Shown here piece after piece: positions 25,628 to 33,904 of a DNA stretch of 64,000 bases (its first letter is position 1; each line of letters begins with the position of its first letter). The DNA comes from a bacterium (GTDB lineage Bacteria > 4484-113 > JAFGCY01): the NCBI GenBank assembly GCA_020849855.1, contig JADZFO010000003.1, positions 1 to 64,000 on the forward strand, given 5' to 3'. A program made the translations under genes and the position numbers. The notes beneath the pieces were generated by a model. It was not told the DNA's origin, ran no database searches, and saw only the letters and a list, made by a program, of their open reading frames with translations.

Positions 25628-27283
25628 TCAGGGAATCAGAATCACCTCGCTGCAGGCGCTTTCGAGATGCTCGCCGGAAAGGCCATCGTATATGAGCTGC
25701 CGCACCCAGACATATACCCCGCTTTGCAGGTCCAGCTCAGCCTCAAAGCGGCGGCGGCTGCTCTGCTCAAGGATGCTGCGGAAACCAGACTCGTCCTGGG
25801 CAGCATATTCCACCAGCGGGGCCAGGGCTGGTGGCGCATGCGGGTCGTCGGGTACTTCGGCAGGATTCTGGGTCGCATAGACCCTGACTCCCTCATATCT
25901 CGAATAGAAGCTGTTTTCAATTGCGTTCAGCTCAAGGGCGCTGACCACGCCGTTGCGCACGGCATCAATCATCCAGGTCTCGCTGCTGCGGTCGAAAGGC
26001 ACAACCTGGTTGATGTAAAGGCCGAGCGGGTTCAGATCAAAGGTGTTGACAACATAGTCCTGGTCCAGGTCGCCCCACAGGGAGTAGTACCAGGAGAGAA
26101 CCTGCTGCTCAGAGTCAAAGCTGAGCACATAGTTAGGGTCATAGGCCATCGCCGGTGAATAGCAGAGGTTGGAGCAGGAATACTCGCGGCCACTGATGAC
26201 CGCGCGGGCAAAGTAGAGCAGGTCAGGGTCGATACTGTCCACACTGGTCCCGAAGTGCTCCACCAGCCCATCGCCATAGGGTGTCATGCTGGCCTCGCGA
26301 AGCTCCAGCATTGGCTCAATGACACTTGGCAGATCGACAGTCTCGGGAACTGCGTTGCCAAACTTGGGGTCGCCATAGATGTTAAAGCCTTCAAGGCGGT
26401 CACCGAAATGGAGGCCGATCAGTGTCAGGTCGCCGGCCGAGATTAGCCCATTAGCGTCTCCGTCCAGACGCAGGTACTCTTCAGTCAGCGTCGTAGCTTG
26501 GATCTGCTCCTTCTCTTCGTCAGTGGCTTCCGGCGGCAGGGCCTGATAAACCTCCCGCGCCTTGTCTGGTGTGCGCCAGCCCCAAAACTGGCCAATGAGG
26601 CCCATGTCGTGGATGCTGACCAGTTTGTCCATGTTGTAGTCGCCCGGGACTATTCCCCTGATCTTCCCGCTCGGTTCCCTGTAACGCACACTCATTGTTC
26701 CGGCTGCCTTGTCAATGTAGAAGCGTCCGAGCTGAGCTATGTAGCAGTTTTTGGGGGGCGGGGCGGCGAGTGTTTCGCGGCCGGTCAGGTTTGCTGACGG
26801 CCCGGGGGCGAAGCGCAGCTGGACCACAGGTCCGCTTGAGATAGCGTTTTGGCTATTCTGCGCAGCGTTGGATGATCCACGAGGCACCAGGCCGCACTGC
26901 AGCTGTCCAGGCTCCGTTTCGATGGAGTAGAAGATCTCGGCTTCCGGCCTGCTGGCCTCAGCATCCAGAAAGTGCCAGCGCGAGTTGTCAAAGCTGAGCA
27001 GGAAGAACAAGCCATCCGGAGTCCGTGAGCCCGTGGCTGTGATCTGAATGATCCTATGCTCATCACCAGCGACCTGTATGGACTCAAGGCTGAAGCTTTG
27101 GCGGCTGTCTGAAGCAGGCGGAGAGGCAATACCGTTGACGCTGAAGCCGGAAGCCAGATTTGCCACTGCGTTATCAGCATTGATGGACGAAGATGTGCCG
27201 CTGCTGCAACCGTAAATCAGGGGCAGCAGAAGCAGGCCAACGGCCAGGCAAAGGGAATCAGTTCCACGCAGGGCCATTTCCAT
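25628..27283 (-). CDS. Lipoprotein with cohesin-like domain and two dockerin-like modules
   Basis: 551 residues. The signal peptide ends LLPLIYGC. A diverged cohesin-like domain follows (about 45-170). A first dockerin-like module (GDYNMDKLVSIHDMGLIGQF; GDANGLISAGDLTLIGLHF) and a second after a spacer (GDLDQDYVVNTFDLNPLGL; RNGVVSALELNAI) can be seen. Some calcium ligands are changed, so binding may be weaker. The last 100 residues are unrecognised. The closest start is the ATG at 27283; a second ATG lies 2 codons on. A TATACT box at 27305-27310 (minus strand) could be the promoter. It is part of the lipoprotein series. Confidence 0.7.
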   Translation of the reverse strand: MEMALRGTDSLCLAVGLLLLPLIYGCSSGTSSSINADNAVANLASGFSVNGIASPPASDSRQSFSLESIQVAGDEHRIIQITATGSRTPDGLFFLLSFDNSRWHFLDAEASRPEAEIFYSIETEPGQLQCGLVPRGSSNAAQNSQNAISSGPVVQLRFAPGPSANLTGRETLAAPPPKNCYIAQLGRFYIDKAAGTMSVRYREPSGKIRGIVPGDYNMDKLVSIHDMGLIGQFWGWRTPDKAREVYQALPPEATDEEKEQIQATTLTEEYLRLDGDANGLISAGDLTLIGLHFGDRLEGFNIYGDPKFGNAVPETVDLPSVIEPMLELREASMTPYGDGLVEHFGTSVDSIDPDLLYFARAVISGREYSCSNLCYSPAMAYDPNYVLSFDSEQQVLSWYYSLWGDLDQDYVVNTFDLNPLGLYINQVVPFDRSSETWMIDAVRNGVVSALELNAIENSFYSRYEGVRVYATQNPAEVPDDPHAPPALAPLVEYAAQDESGFRSILEQSSRRRFEAELDLQSGVYVWVRQLIYDGLSGEHLESACSEVILIP

Positions 27284-27363
27284 ACCCCCGGACAGTACTG
27301 CATCAGTATACGAGTCCGGGAGGCAGGCTGTTCAGTTCTCAGTTGAAACATGCGTCTGTCGGG

Positions 27364-27984
27364 CTAATCGTACATCCGCACGAGGCTCTTCAGGCGGCCC
27401 AGGATGCGCAACTCGTTGAAGTACATGTCGGGATAAAGCGGGTTGGCGGCCTTCAGCACAACACGCCCGCCCTGCTGGAAGAAGAACTTAACAGTCGCTT
27501 CGTCCTCCACCATGGCCGCCACGATATCGCCAATGCCGGCGCTGGGCTGCTCGCGGAAGACGGCGATATCGCCTTCGCGGATGCCGGCCCCGACCATGGA
27601 ATCACCTTTCACACGCAGGGCGAAGTGCCGCGCCTCATCCAGGCTGCCGTCATCAAAGGGCAGGTTGACATAGTCCTCAACGTTCTGGTCGGCATAGGTC
27701 ATCACGCCGGCGGCGATGCGGCCCAGGATGGGGATGCGGCGCGGCTCCTCAATCCGCAGCACCTGCTTGCCCTTGGTGGCAAGCAGAATGGAGCGGCTGC
27801 GGTTCTTGGCGCGCTCGATCAGCCCCTTCTTTTCCAGGGCGACAACGTGGTCATAGGCGCCCTTGACACTGCAGTCAAAGTGCGCGGCCACGTCGCGGAT
27901 CGCCGGCGAATATCCGTTGTCCTCGCCGTAGGTGGCGATGAACTGCAGGACCTGACGCTGCTTGTCTGTTACCCGCTTAGCCAT
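27364..27984 (-). CDS. lexA: LexA repressor
   Basis: 206 residues, normal for LexA. The winged helix-turn-helix (about 1-65; GYSPAIRDVAAHFDCSVKGA) is followed by an S24 peptidase domain. Catalytic Ser 129 is in KGDSMVGAGI and the general-base Lys 166 in EATVKFFF. The cleavage bond is probably Ala 92-Gly 93 (RIAAGVMTYADQ). LexA represses DNA-damage genes and cleaves itself when RecA filaments form. A TATAAT box sits 6 bases before the ATG. The AT-rich stretch around it could hold an autoregulatory operator, but I cannot name one. Confidence 0.95.
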   Translation of the reverse strand: MAKRVTDKQRQVLQFIATYGEDNGYSPAIRDVAAHFDCSVKGAYDHVVALEKKGLIERAKNRSRSILLATKGKQVLRIEEPRRIPILGRIAAGVMTYADQNVEDYVNLPFDDGSLDEARHFALRVKGDSMVGAGIREGDIAVFREQPSAGIGDIVAAMVEDEATVKFFFQQGGRVVLKAANPLYPDMYFNELRILGRLKSLVRMYD

Positions 27985-27990
27985 AACATA

Positions 27991-27996
27991 ATTATA
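27991..27996 (-). promoter_or_regulatory. -10 box of a leaderless promoter (lexA)
   Basis: TATAAT on the minus strand is separated by 6 bases (TATGTT) from the lexA ATG at 27984. The surrounding sequence is unusually AT-rich for this genome and is a natural place for LexA to bind its own promoter. Confidence 0.65.
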
Positions 27997-28114
27997 CTTA
28001 ACAATCGTAAGCTGTCAAGCACGTTTTGATCTTTCTGTCAGGATGCCAGTTGGACCTGGTCAGACCGCCGTCAGGGCATTACTCGCCCAGGCTGTGTGTT
28101 CGCGGCATTGCCCA

Positions 28115-29821
28115 TTAGTGGGCCTGCAGCTCCGGCGCGGGTGGCAGGCGGTTTGGAAAGCGCAGGCTGGCGGTGAGGCCGAGGGCCAGCAATACGCAGC
28201 AGACCCAGAACACGCCGGACAGGGAATGCTGGAAGATGCCAAGCGGCACCGCCTTGCCGATCTGCTCGCTGCGCGCGGCCAGCATCATTTCGCGCCCGCC
28301 GAAATGGTGCAGGAAGAGCCCCAGTGCCAGCGCGCCCAAGGATGTGCCGCTCATGAAGCCCAGGTTGCGCATCAGGCTTGCCAGGCTGGAGGCCTGGGGC
28401 CGCAGGCTGTCGCCGGCCGCGCCCATCATGGCGCTGGTCAGCGGGCTTTGGTAAATGCCGGACGATAAGCCCAGCAGGGCCATAGCGATGCTGATCACCA
28501 CAATGTTGGCATGGCCCGGGCCAGCGATGGGCAGGCTGACACCCCAGGCCAGAAGGGCGTAGCCCAGGCATGACAGGCAGAGGCCGGCCACGATGGGCAG
28601 GCGAAAGCCCAGGCGGTCAGAAAGATGCCCAGAAAGCGGGGCGATGATCAGCGTCAGCAGAGGGCTGAGGCCGAGGATCAGTCCCATGCGCGCTTCGCTG
28701 TAACCCAGGAAGTCCGTGAAGTAAAAGGGCAACAGCAGCAGCATGGCGAAGAGCACGATGTTGCTCATCAGGAAGGCGATCGAGCCCATGCGGATGATGG
28801 GAATCCGGAACAGTGCATAGTTGAAAAGCCTGCGGCCGCGGGCCTCACTGAAGGCAAAGACCGCACCTGCCAGAACAGCTGCACTTATCAGCCAGCCCAC
28901 ATACTGGATCAGCAGACCCTTTGAGAAGGCTTCACTCACCAGCACCCCTGCGCTGGTGAGCAGGAGCCAGGCGCCGACCGACAGCCAGGGGAAAGGCATG
29001 GGGGCGCCGATGGGGTCCCGCGGAAGCTTGCGCAGGCCGCCGATGAAGCCCAGCAGATGCAACGGAAGCTGGACCCAGAAGATGCCGCGCCAGCCGATGC
29101 TGGAAAGCAGCAGGCCGCCGATCAGCGGGGCCAGGGTGACTGAGAGCGCCACCGTGGCGCCGGCCATGCCAAAGGCCATCCCCCGGCGCTGGGGCGGGAC
29201 AATGCGGGTGATCAGGGCGCCGAAAAGCGCGAACATCAGCGCGGAGCCCAGGCCCTGGATGCAGCGGCAGGCCAGCAGGAGGCCGAACTCACCGCTGGGC
29301 ACCAGCGAGCAGAGCAGGGTACCCAGGCCGTCTACGGCCATGCCGGCGATGAACATCCTTGCTTCGCCGAAGCGGCGGCCGAGGTAACCGGTGACCGGCA
29401 CCAGAAAAGTGGTGACAACCCAGAAGATCAGGGTCATCCACTTAACAGTCTGCAGGTCGATGTTGAAGTCGCGGGCGATGCTGGGCTGGGCGATACCGAC
29501 GATCATGCCGCCCAGCGGGCCCAGCAGGGTGCCGACCAGCACCACCGACAGCACGCTCCAGTCAATCCTGGGCCGCTTGTCAGCTTCGCCGGCCTGCCCT
29601 GAGCGCAACAGGCGTTCTTCTTCCAGCGCGGCCTGCAGGGCGGCGTCGGCCTCAGCGCCGGCGGACTCAGCTTCAGCCCGGGCCTCAGCTTCCAGCAGGG
29701 CCTGGGTGGCGTTTAGCTGCTCAGGGCTGAGCTCTGTCTTTGGGGCTGCATCGTTTGTTGGGGGGTCTTTCAAGGCCAGATATGTTAGTACCAGCATCAG
29801 TCCCGGCTGATTCTGTAACAT
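28115..29821 (-). CDS. MFS transporter, DHA2/EmrB-like, with N-terminal coiled-coil extension
   Basis: 568 residues. After about 85 soluble residues rich in Ala and Glu (likely helical) comes a membrane region with about 14 hydrophobic segments. It has the typical MFS loop motif PVTGYLGRRFGEARMF after the second helix and a long repeat of helices, as in DHA2 drug-proton antiporters. It probably exports hydrophobic compounds or lipids; the substrate is unknown. The start is unclear: ATG at 29821, ATG at 29797 and TTG at 29773 are in frame, and none has a good Shine-Dalgarno sequence. It diverges from the secreted protein gene at 29864. Confidence 0.82.
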   Translation of the reverse strand: MLQNQPGLMLVLTYLALKDPPTNDAAPKTELSPEQLNATQALLEAEARAEAESAGAEADAALQAALEEERLLRSGQAGEADKRPRIDWSVLSVVLVGTLLGPLGGMIVGIAQPSIARDFNIDLQTVKWMTLIFWVVTTFLVPVTGYLGRRFGEARMFIAGMAVDGLGTLLCSLVPSGEFGLLLACRCIQGLGSALMFALFGALITRIVPPQRRGMAFGMAGATVALSVTLAPLIGGLLLSSIGWRGIFWVQLPLHLLGFIGGLRKLPRDPIGAPMPFPWLSVGAWLLLTSAGVLVSEAFSKGLLIQYVGWLISAAVLAGAVFAFSEARGRRLFNYALFRIPIIRMGSIAFLMSNIVLFAMLLLLPFYFTDFLGYSEARMGLILGLSPLLTLIIAPLSGHLSDRLGFRLPIVAGLCLSCLGYALLAWGVSLPIAGPGHANIVVISIAMALLGLSSGIYQSPLTSAMMGAAGDSLRPQASSLASLMRNLGFMSGTSLGALALGLFLHHFGGREMMLAARSEQIGKAVPLGIFQHSLSGVFWVCCVLLALGLTASLRFPNRLPPAPELQAH

Positions 29822-29863
29822 GCCGGGCCTTAGCGAATCCTATATGTATCTGAGGAGGACGCC

Positions 29864-30481
29864 ATGCGTGTCTTGATGGGGATTGTGCTGGCTTTAACGG
29901 CACTCGGCCTGGCGGGCAGCAGCAGCGCCGGGCAGCAGAGCTGGGAGGAACTTATCGCCGGGGCCAGCATGCAGGACATCGACAACAGCAGTATCTACCG
30001 CGCCCTTGAGCTTCAGGGCACTGAACTGGCCTACCTGATCCACGATGCGCAGGTGCGCTATCGCGATGACCAGGGCCACTGGGCCGAGTATCAGGTTGAG
30101 CTGGAGAGCGGTGGATACCTGCAGATCCCGCAGATCATGCTGGAAAACGCTGATTTCATGATGGTCGCGATGCACGACATGGAAGCACCGGGCTATCCGG
30201 TGAGCAGCTATGAAGCCGAAGTGACGGTCCGCGACCCGCAAAGCGGCTGGCAGTATGGTTGCGTGGTAAATCACCTTGGCCGCATCATTGATATCGCAGA
30301 CACATACGAAAGCAGGGAAGTGAGCGTCAGTTCAGCGGGCACGGATGTGAATACGCGAGTGATGGGTTCGGTCTGGCCGCGACCCGTGCTGAACAATGTC
30401 CTGCCCATGACAGCGCGCCTGCGCGAAGCGGCACTCAGGCTGAGCAGCGAGCGGGGAATCACCGGGCCGGACAAGCCCTGA
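29864..30481 (+). CDS. Small exported protein, function unknown
   Basis: 205 residues. The signal peptide (residues 1-23) ends SSSAGQQ, with no lipobox. The mature part is acidic and rich in beta-type sequence (IHDAQVRYRDDQGHWAEYQV; VTVRDPQSGWQYGCVV). No family recognised. A strong GAGGAGG precedes the ATG by 5 bases. It is convergent with pyrE. Confidence 0.65.
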   Translation: MRVLMGIVLALTALGLAGSSSAGQQSWEELIAGASMQDIDNSSIYRALELQGTELAYLIHDAQVRYRDDQGHWAEYQVELESGGYLQIPQIMLENADFMMVAMHDMEAPGYPVSSYEAEVTVRDPQSGWQYGCVVNHLGRIIDIADTYESREVSVSSAGTDVNTRVMGSVWPRPVLNNVLPMTARLREAALRLSSERGITGPDKP

Positions 30482-30505
30482 GCGGCCGCCACGGGCAGAA
30501 GCGGC

Positions 30506-31033
30506 CTAGAAGCCGAAGTCCTCGCGGCTGAAGAGCCACCAGAAGGGGATGTTCGCTTCGCCAAAGGCCTCGATGGATCCTTCTTCGCGGTTCAGCACCG
30601 CGAGGCAGCCAACGATGTTCAGGCCCTGCTCCCGCAGCTGGTTGATCAGAATGATGGCCTGGCCGCCGGTGGTGACTACGTCCTCGACCACCAGGATCTG
30701 GTCGCCGGGGTTATGCACACCTTCAATCTGCTTCTCGGTGCCGTAGTCCTTGGCGCCCTTGCGGATGAAGATGGCGGGCAGGTCTGTCTCGAGGGCCAGT
30801 GCGGTTGCGAGGGGAATGCCGCCCAGCTCAATACCGGCGAGGCGGTTAACGCCTTCAGGCACCAGGCGGGACATGTGGTGCGCCACCGAGCGCAGGATGC
30901 CGGGGATGCCCTCAAAGCGGTACTTGTCGAAGTACCAGGAGCTCTTCTTGCCGCTGCGCAGTGTGAAGTCGCCGTGCAGGAGGGCGATTTCCTTCATCTT
31001 CTCGATAAGTTCCGCACGGCTGTAGTACTGCAT
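30506..31033 (-). CDS. pyrE: Orotate phosphoribosyltransferase
   Basis: 175 residues. It joins orotate and PRPP to make orotidine 5'-phosphate in pyrimidine synthesis. GIPLATALALE and RKGAKDYGTEKQIEG are typical type I PRTase segments, and the PRPP loop VVEDVVTTGGQA is intact. I start at the ATG at 31033, which has GGAGAGGAG about 7 bases upstream; an earlier in-frame start would add about 58 residues not seen in the family. No other pyrimidine genes are adjacent. Confidence 0.93.
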   Translation of the reverse strand: MQYYSRAELIEKMKEIALLHGDFTLRSGKKSSWYFDKYRFEGIPGILRSVAHHMSRLVPEGVNRLAGIELGGIPLATALALETDLPAIFIRKGAKDYGTEKQIEGVHNPGDQILVVEDVVTTGGQAIILINQLREQGLNIVGCLAVLNREEGSIEAFGEANIPFWWLFSREDFGF

Positions 31034-31143
31034 GTTGGGGCTCCTCTCCTGCCATCGCGGGCGCCCGGCCCGCTGGGTCGGCGAGTATAGCACCGCGTGG
31101 CCCTTCATGATGCCCCGTGACAGAGGGCCCCGGTTGGGCCGGG

Positions 31144-31965
31144 CTACTTGTCCTGCAGGCGGATCGGCTTTCCAGCCGGATGTTCCGGGCTGGCGAAGAA
31201 GTCGCACAGGGCGATGAGTGCCGCGCGACGCCGCAGGGTCACGCCGATTGGCAGCAAGAGCACAGGCAGGAGCGGCAGGACGATCAGGAAGGCGCCGAAA
31301 GGAATCAGGCAGGCGCAGCAGAACCAGCGCGAGATGAAGGCAGTGACTTCATCCACCCAGCGGCTGAAAGCGCAAAGCACAAAGCGCCAGCGCAGTTGCA
31401 GCTGCGGACGTTCGTCGATGATCGCCTCCAGACAGGGGAAGAAGTCAGCCGCCTGCTTTAGCTGGGCCTTCAGGCTCGAGCCCGGGGCCAGCAGGGCGAG
31501 GCGCCACCAGTCCTCGCTGCCCGACAGGCCGGCAATCAGGCCAGGAAGGTCGTATTGCACGGCAAGAAGCGCCAGTTCCGGCCGTCGCAGCTCCTTCCAA
31601 ACCCTGTCTGAGGCCCGCTCAACTGTCCTTCGGGGCCAGGCTTCTCCCCACTGTGAGCCTTTGGCCAGGCCAACCACACAGCCTATCAGTGCAAAGATAG
31701 CCATCAGCCAGGATGGGATGGCCTGGCGGATGCTGAATAGTTCGTCAAGCGCTACTCCGAGGCCAATGGCTAGCATGGTGCCAAACAGCAGCCCGCCGAG
31801 GGTGGCGGTAATCTGGATCAGGCCGGCAAGCGAGCGCATGTCTTCTTCCGCCTGGGCGCGGATGGGCGCGAGCTCTGCGATAGGTCCGAGCTTGGCGACG
31901 GCAGCCGGATCCGGCGCGGCATTAGGCGCAGGGCTCCTCTGCCGCCGGCCCTTTTTGCGCGGCAT
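31144..31965 (-). CDS. Hypothetical membrane protein
   Basis: 273 residues. Two hydrophobic helices lie near residues 45-100 and two near 215-250 (AFISRWFCCACLIPFGAFLIVLPLL). The N-terminus is basic and Pro/Ala-rich. Between them is a soluble stretch with acidic and Trp residues. No family recognised. Its ATG overlaps the stop of the upstream lipoprotein gene by one base (TAATG), so the two are probably co-translated. Confidence 0.6.
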   Translation of the reverse strand: MPRKKGRRQRSPAPNAAPDPAAVAKLGPIAELAPIRAQAEEDMRSLAGLIQITATLGGLLFGTMLAIGLGVALDELFSIRQAIPSWLMAIFALIGCVVGLAKGSQWGEAWPRRTVERASDRVWKELRRPELALLAVQYDLPGLIAGLSGSEDWWRLALLAPGSSLKAQLKQAADFFPCLEAIIDERPQLQLRWRFVLCAFSRWVDEVTAFISRWFCCACLIPFGAFLIVLPLLPVLLLPIGVTLRRRAALIALCDFFASPEHPAGKPIRLQDK

Positions 31966-33815
31966 TAACCCGGCGGATTGAAGTCCGGCACGAAGCCGGA
32001 ACGGATGAGCTGTGGCACCGCCTCAAAGAGGCGGCTCTGGGGCTGGTCATCCAGGCCGATGTGGTGCAGCACCAGGAGGAAGCTGTTCTCCAGACCGCCG
32101 GTGATGGTGTAATCAAAGCCCGTGGTCGGCCCGACAGCCTGGACTCCGGCAAAGGTGAACTGCGGGGAGAGGGTCAGGGCCAGATCCTCAGTGTTGCCGG
32201 CGATCGGGTTGCCGTAAAGGCGTATGTGGATCTCGGGGCGGACATAGGTGGTGATGCTGAAGGACTGGCCGCCGCCGTCCACGAAGGGCGCGCCGGGATC
32301 GGTCTGGGTCGGTGTGTACTCATTGAAATGGGTGATGCCTGTCGAATCGGCAATGCCGCCCATCTTCAGCGCCCCATAGCTTGAATCGCAGCTGGCCACA
32401 TAGGTGCCAAAGAAGTCGCCCTCACCCTTGACGCCCACGTACACGTCGTACTGCAGGGCCATGGTGACCGGGACGTTGTTCTGATAAGCGATGAAGTCAA
32501 AGGTAAAGCCGGTCAGCTTGTGCTCAAAGAAGGGCACGTCCGCCGGGGTCGGCGGGAACACGCCGCTCCATTCGCTGGCACTGAAAACGGTGGTGCACTT
32601 GAAGTCCAGCGGTCCGCCCTGGGCCAGGCCGCGCAGGTAGGTGACTCCGCCAAATTCGTTGTAGTTGACCGCCACATCCGCCGCCGGCAGGAAGGTCACA
32701 GAGCCGGATTCGATGGTGGCGTTCAGCTCCGCGGTCTCGCAGAGCGTCTGGCCGTCGAGGGTCAGCGTATACACGGCGGGGGGCACCTGGCTGATATCAG
32801 TCAGGCCTTCGGAAAGCCCGCCCTGCAGGAATACGTCACTAAGAATGGCCGGCTCGGTCATGACCTCAACTTCGTTGCCGGTCTGGCTGATATCCATAGC
32901 CTTCATCAGATAGCCGCCCTGCTCCTTGCCGACGATGATGTCGCCGGGTGAGACGGGGTTCTCAACGCCCTCCGGCAGCATCAGCACGACGCGGTCGATG
33001 TCATGCGAGACATACTGCGGGCCGCCGGGCTGGCCGACGATGCGGGTCTTCTCGCTGATCTTGAAGTCTGTGGAAGGCAGGCTGGGCTCACCTGGGTTGC
33101 CCTCAGGGTCAAGGGGCACCACGCGCCAGGATTCAGCCGGGACAGGCGGTGTGAAATGGAACATGCGGATACCGGTCAGCATTGGCGTGCCGGTATCAAA
33201 GCCGGTCTGGCTCTGCTCCGTAAAGGGGCCGTCAGGTCCAGGCCCGGACTCAATGCGGTAGCCCCCGACCTGGCTGAGGAAGTTCGCACCAATCGGGGTC
33301 AGGTCGTTGATGCTGACGCGGCCGTCGCCATTGCCGTCGGCGAAGCGAGCCTGGTTCTTCCAGTCGGGGCTGTCTTCATCCTTATTGAAGTTGATGCCGA
33401 TCTGCGAAAGGTCCTGCACCGAGACAATGCCGTCGAAGTTGTAGTCGCCCTGGTTGAGGTAGTTCCACTGGATGCCTTCATTGCCCAGGTCATCCACGCC
33501 GCTGGTCAGGTCGCTGATCACGTTGCCGGGCCCCGTGGGCGCCTTGGCCACCAGCCGCTGGCCTGGAGGCAGCTGTTCCAGCATCGCCCGCAGGCCGGAC
33601 TTCAGCTCAGCGAACACCGCCGGGTCGGCACCGGGAGGGGTAGGCAGGGCGTCAAGCTGCGCCAGGGCCTCGGCAGGTGTAGCCGGCAGGCCGGAGCTTA
33701 GCGCCGGGTCGGGCTGCTGCAGGCGCAGTTCACCGGAGCCGGAGCAGGAGACAGCACTGAGGCCCAGGGCCACAGTGCCAAGAAGAGGCAGAGCAAGTTT
33801 CCGCAGGTCACGCAT
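31965..33815 (-). CDS. Dockerin-like lipoprotein without cohesin domain
   Basis: 616 residues. The signal peptide ends LSAVSC. An alanine/proline-rich stretch leads to a dockerin-like pair at about 120-185: GDYNFDGIVSVQDLSQIGIN and GNGDGRVSINDLTPIGANF, both with Asp/Asn ligands in place. About 400 unrecognised residues follow, rich in beta strands. There is no cohesin-like domain. Upstream is AGGA 7-10 bases from the ATG and a TATAAT box at 33845-33850 (minus strand). The next gene starts inside the stop codon. Confidence 0.72.
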   Translation of the reverse strand: MRDLRKLALPLLGTVALGLSAVSCSGSGELRLQQPDPALSSGLPATPAEALAQLDALPTPPGADPAVFAELKSGLRAMLEQLPPGQRLVAKAPTGPGNVISDLTSGVDDLGNEGIQWNYLNQGDYNFDGIVSVQDLSQIGINFNKDEDSPDWKNQARFADGNGDGRVSINDLTPIGANFLSQVGGYRIESGPGPDGPFTEQSQTGFDTGTPMLTGIRMFHFTPPVPAESWRVVPLDPEGNPGEPSLPSTDFKISEKTRIVGQPGGPQYVSHDIDRVVLMLPEGVENPVSPGDIIVGKEQGGYLMKAMDISQTGNEVEVMTEPAILSDVFLQGGLSEGLTDISQVPPAVYTLTLDGQTLCETAELNATIESGSVTFLPAADVAVNYNEFGGVTYLRGLAQGGPLDFKCTTVFSASEWSGVFPPTPADVPFFEHKLTGFTFDFIAYQNNVPVTMALQYDVYVGVKGEGDFFGTYVASCDSSYGALKMGGIADSTGITHFNEYTPTQTDPGAPFVDGGGQSFSITTYVRPEIHIRLYGNPIAGNTEDLALTLSPQFTFAGVQAVGPTTGFDYTITGGLENSFLLVLHHIGLDDQPQSRLFEAVPQLIRSGFVPDFNPPG

Positions 33816-33904
33816 GGGACACCGTCCTATGGGTTGGCACCCAGATTATAGAAGTTCGCTTCGAGATCCGTGCAGGTCTTCCCAGTCAAGGGCTGACCGG
33901 AGTA

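Noticed and set aside
16504-27283. Cellulosome
   Set aside because: There are no glycoside hydrolase or carbohydrate-binding domains among these proteins; cohesin-like and dockerin-like domains alone do not show cellulose degradation.
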